Shown: piece by piece, positions 15,299 to 16,566 of the stretch
Numbering within the stretch: the first letter of the stretch is position 1
Layout: each line of letters begins with the position of its first letter
Assembly: GCA_003488325.1 (NCBI GenBank)
Contig: DNLZ01000003.1
Coordinates: forward strand, 1-16,566
DNA from: Planctomycetaceae bacterium
Lineage (GTDB): Bacteria > Planctomycetota > Planctomycetia > Pirellulales > UBA1268
DNA: 16,566 nucleotides
Direction of reading: 5' to 3'
Program-made: the position numbers and the translations under genes
Notes under the pieces: generated by a model
What the model was told of the DNA's origin: nothing
What the model saw: the letters and a program-made list of their open reading frames with translations, nothing else
The model's database searches: none

Positions 15299-16003
15299 TC
15301 AGCCGGCGACGGCGACGCCAGGCGTCATCGTGCCGCAGATGGAGATGCTCTTCACGTACTGCCCGCGGACACTCGCGGGCTGCAGCGACTGGATGTGATC
15401 GATGAAGGCGCGGATGTTGTCGACGAGCTTGGCGGCGTCGAAGCTCGCCTTGCCCACGACGGCATGAATGATCCCCGTGGGGTCGTTGCGAAACTCCACC
15501 TTGCCCGCCTTGTATTCCGCGACGGTCTTCGCGATGTCGGCCGTGACCGTGCCCGCGCGGGGACTCGGCATGAGGCCCCGGGGGCCGAGCACCTTCCCGA
15601 GGGGCCCGACCAGGCCCATCATGTCGGGGGCCGCGATGCAGACATCGAAGTCGATCCAGCCTTCCTTGATCCGTTTGGCGAGATCGTCTCCGCCCACGAC
15701 CTCCGCACCGGCCGACTTGGCCTCGTCGGCAAGATTGCCCTTCGCGAACACGACCACGCGCTTCGCCTTGCCGATGCCATGAGGCAGGACGAGTGAGCCG
15801 CGAACGATCTGGTCCGCCTGCTTCGGGTCGATTCCGAGCCGGATGTGGATCTCCACCGTCTGGTCGAAGCGTGGGGCCGGAAATCGCTTCAGCACCTCCA
15901 CCGCCTCGGGCACGGGCAGGGGGGCTTCCGTCTTCGGCAGGGCGGCGACGGCCGCACGCATGCGCTTGGTCTTGGCGGTGAGCGTCTTGGCGGTGAGGGT
16001 CAT
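15299..16003 (-). CDS. rplA: 50S ribosomal protein L1
   Basis: A 234-residue L1, the same length as in E. coli. It forms the mobile L1 stalk at the E site and in many bacteria represses its own mRNA. Signatures are VRGSLVLPHGIGK (67-79), AAPDMMG (124-130) and GKVLGPRGLMPSPRAGTVT (136-154), followed by KVEFRNDPTGIIHAVVGK (168-185) and the C-terminal YVKSISICGTMTPGVAV. The N-terminus contains a tandem LTAKT-LTAKT duplication before the conserved TKRMR. ATG 16003 has no clear Shine-Dalgarno; an internal ATG at residue 15 would remove the conserved TKR and is less likely. It follows rplK by 64 bp in the same operon. Confidence 0.96.
   Translation of the reverse strand: MTLTAKTLTAKTKRMRAAVAALPKTEAPLPVPEAVEVLKRFPAPRFDQTVEIHIRLGIDPKQADQIVRGSLVLPHGIGKAKRVVVFAKGNLADEAKSAGAEVVGGDDLAKRIKEGWIDFDVCIAAPDMMGLVGPLGKVLGPRGLMPSPRAGTVTADIAKTVAEYKAGKVEFRNDPTGIIHAVVGKASFDAAKLVDNIRAFIDHIQSLQPASVRGQYVKSISICGTMTPGVAVAG
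15970..15997 (-). repeat. 15-bp tandem duplication in the rplA N-terminus
   Basis: The 13-mer TCTTGGCGGTGAG (plus strand) occurs at 15970-15982 and 15985-15997, a period of 15 bp, and encodes the repeated LTAKT at residues 2-11 of L1. It keeps the frame. Confidence 0.7.
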
Positions 16004-16067
16004 GGCTCGCGTCGGGGGTCGGAGGTGCGGTGGGAGGATTTCGGAAGCGGTGGTCGTGCGGTGCGGA

Positions 16068-16493
16068 TCAGCCTTCGACGGTGATGCCCATGCTGCGGGC
16101 GGTGCCCTCGATCATGCGGCGGGCGTGTGCGGCATCACGCGCATTGAGGTCAGAACCCTTGAGTCGCACGATCTCGTCGACCTGCGCGAGGGTCACCTTC
16201 CCGACCTTGTCACGGTTCGGCACGCCCGAACCCTTCGCCAGTCCGGCCGCCTTCTTCAGGAGCGCGGCCGCCGGCGGACTCTTCGTGAAGAACTCGAACG
16301 ACCGGTCGTTGTAGACCGTGACCACGACGGGAATGGGCATGCCCGCGGCCTCGCGGGTCCGTTCGTTGAACTGCTGCACGAACTGGCCGAGGTTGATCCC
16401 GAAGCGGCCGAGCGAGGTGCCCACCGGGGGCGCGGGAGTCGCCTGCCCGCCCGGGACCTGAAACTTCGCCTGACCGACCATCTGCTTCGCCAT
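16068..16493 (-). CDS. rplK: 50S ribosomal protein L11
   Basis: A 141-residue L11, the standard length. It binds the GTPase-associated region of 23S rRNA at the base of the L10-L12 stalk and is needed for stringent activation of RelA. The N-terminal domain has QVPGGQATPAPPVGTSLG (12-29) and the C-terminal RNA-binding domain has KSPPAAALLKKAAGLAKGSG (71-90), DKVGKVT and IEGTARSMGITVEG (128-141). In the proline loop Pro20, Pro22 and Pro23 are kept, but the position of E. coli Pro26 is Thr26. ATG 16493 gives the canonical MAKQMVGQAKFQV start; an in-frame extension to 16544 adds 17 residues without family similarity. No strong ribosome-binding site is visible. The gene usually found upstream (nusG) would lie beyond the right edge. 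Confidence 0.96.
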   Translation of the reverse strand: MAKQMVGQAKFQVPGGQATPAPPVGTSLGRFGINLGQFVQQFNERTREAAGMPIPVVVTVYNDRSFEFFTKSPPAAALLKKAAGLAKGSGVPNRDKVGKVTLAQVDEIVRLKGSDLNARDAAHARRMIEGTARSMGITVEG

Positions 16494-16526
16494 GATGCAC
16501 CACCGATGTTCCCGAGCCTTGCGTCC

Positions 16527-16542
16527 GGCGACGGGCGTCGCC
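16527..16542 (-). other. Hairpin upstream of rplK
   Basis: GGCGAC (16527-16532) and GTCGCC (16537-16542) form a 6-bp stem with a 4-nt loop, 33 nt before the rplK start. It may belong to the rplK leader or to the 3' end of the upstream gene. No T-run follows. Confidence 0.3.
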
Positions 16543-16566
16543 ACACCGATCTCATCGCCTCGATCG

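Noticed and set aside
16494..16544. Upstream extension of rplK by 17 residues
   Set aside because: ATG 16493 yields the canonical 141-residue L11; the extension has no family similarity.
16552..16566. Possible end of an upstream gene (a TGA in frame at the right edge, minus strand)
   Set aside because: Only four codons are visible, too few to call nusG or anything else.
1..16566. CRISPR arrays, insertion sequences, phage or toxin-antitoxin genes
   Set aside because: No regularly spaced repeats, transposase motifs, terminal inverted repeats or small toxin-antitoxin pairs were seen on either strand.

Overview
The window looks like a chromosomal segment of a GC-rich planctomycete (Planctomycetota, probably Pirellulales or a close relative). 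The pointers are the sequence style of RpoB, RpoC and L7/L12, the large lineage insertions in both RNA polymerase subunits, the high third-position GC, and a membrane-anchored formylglycine-generating enzyme, which suits the sulfatase-rich physiology of this phylum. The assignment comes from recalled family resemblance, not from a search.

Layout. Positions 1-2147 are on the plus strand: the end of an unidentified Pro/Gly/Thr-rich protein, then a complete family X DNA polymerase with a PHP exonuclease domain (polX). From 2205 to the right edge everything is on the minus strand. Read in the direction of transcription (right to left) the order is rplK (L11), rplA (L1), rplJ (L10), rplL (L7/L12), a 340-bp regulatory spacer, rpoB, a 146-bp spacer, rpoC, a secreted protein of unknown function, a CHAD-domain protein, and a formylglycine-generating enzyme. 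The last two overlap by ATGA. The plus-strand and minus-strand blocks converge at about 2150-2205, where a 9-bp GC-rich hairpin could stop transcription from both sides.

Function. rplK-rplA-rplJ-rplL encode the L11/L1 region and the L10-L12 stalk of the 50S subunit; rpoB and rpoC encode the two large subunits of RNA polymerase. The linkage is the classic bacterial one. The rplL-rpoB spacer carries a perfect 11-bp hairpin just after rplL, inside a degenerate 15-nt tandem repeat, followed by a sigma70-like promoter candidate in an AT-rich island. This suggests that rpoBC expression is separated from ribosomal protein expression, much as in E. coli, although the sequence elements are different. 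Downstream of rpoC the usual rpsL-rpsG-fusA block is absent.

No mobile element, CRISPR array, tRNA, rRNA or defence system is visible. I see no clearly new multi-gene system. The points most worth a second look are the translationally coupled CHAD/FGE pair, the predicted extracytoplasmic FGE with an intact catalytic cysteine pair, the rplL-rpoB spacer, and substitutions at antibiotic-contact positions in L11 and RpoB.
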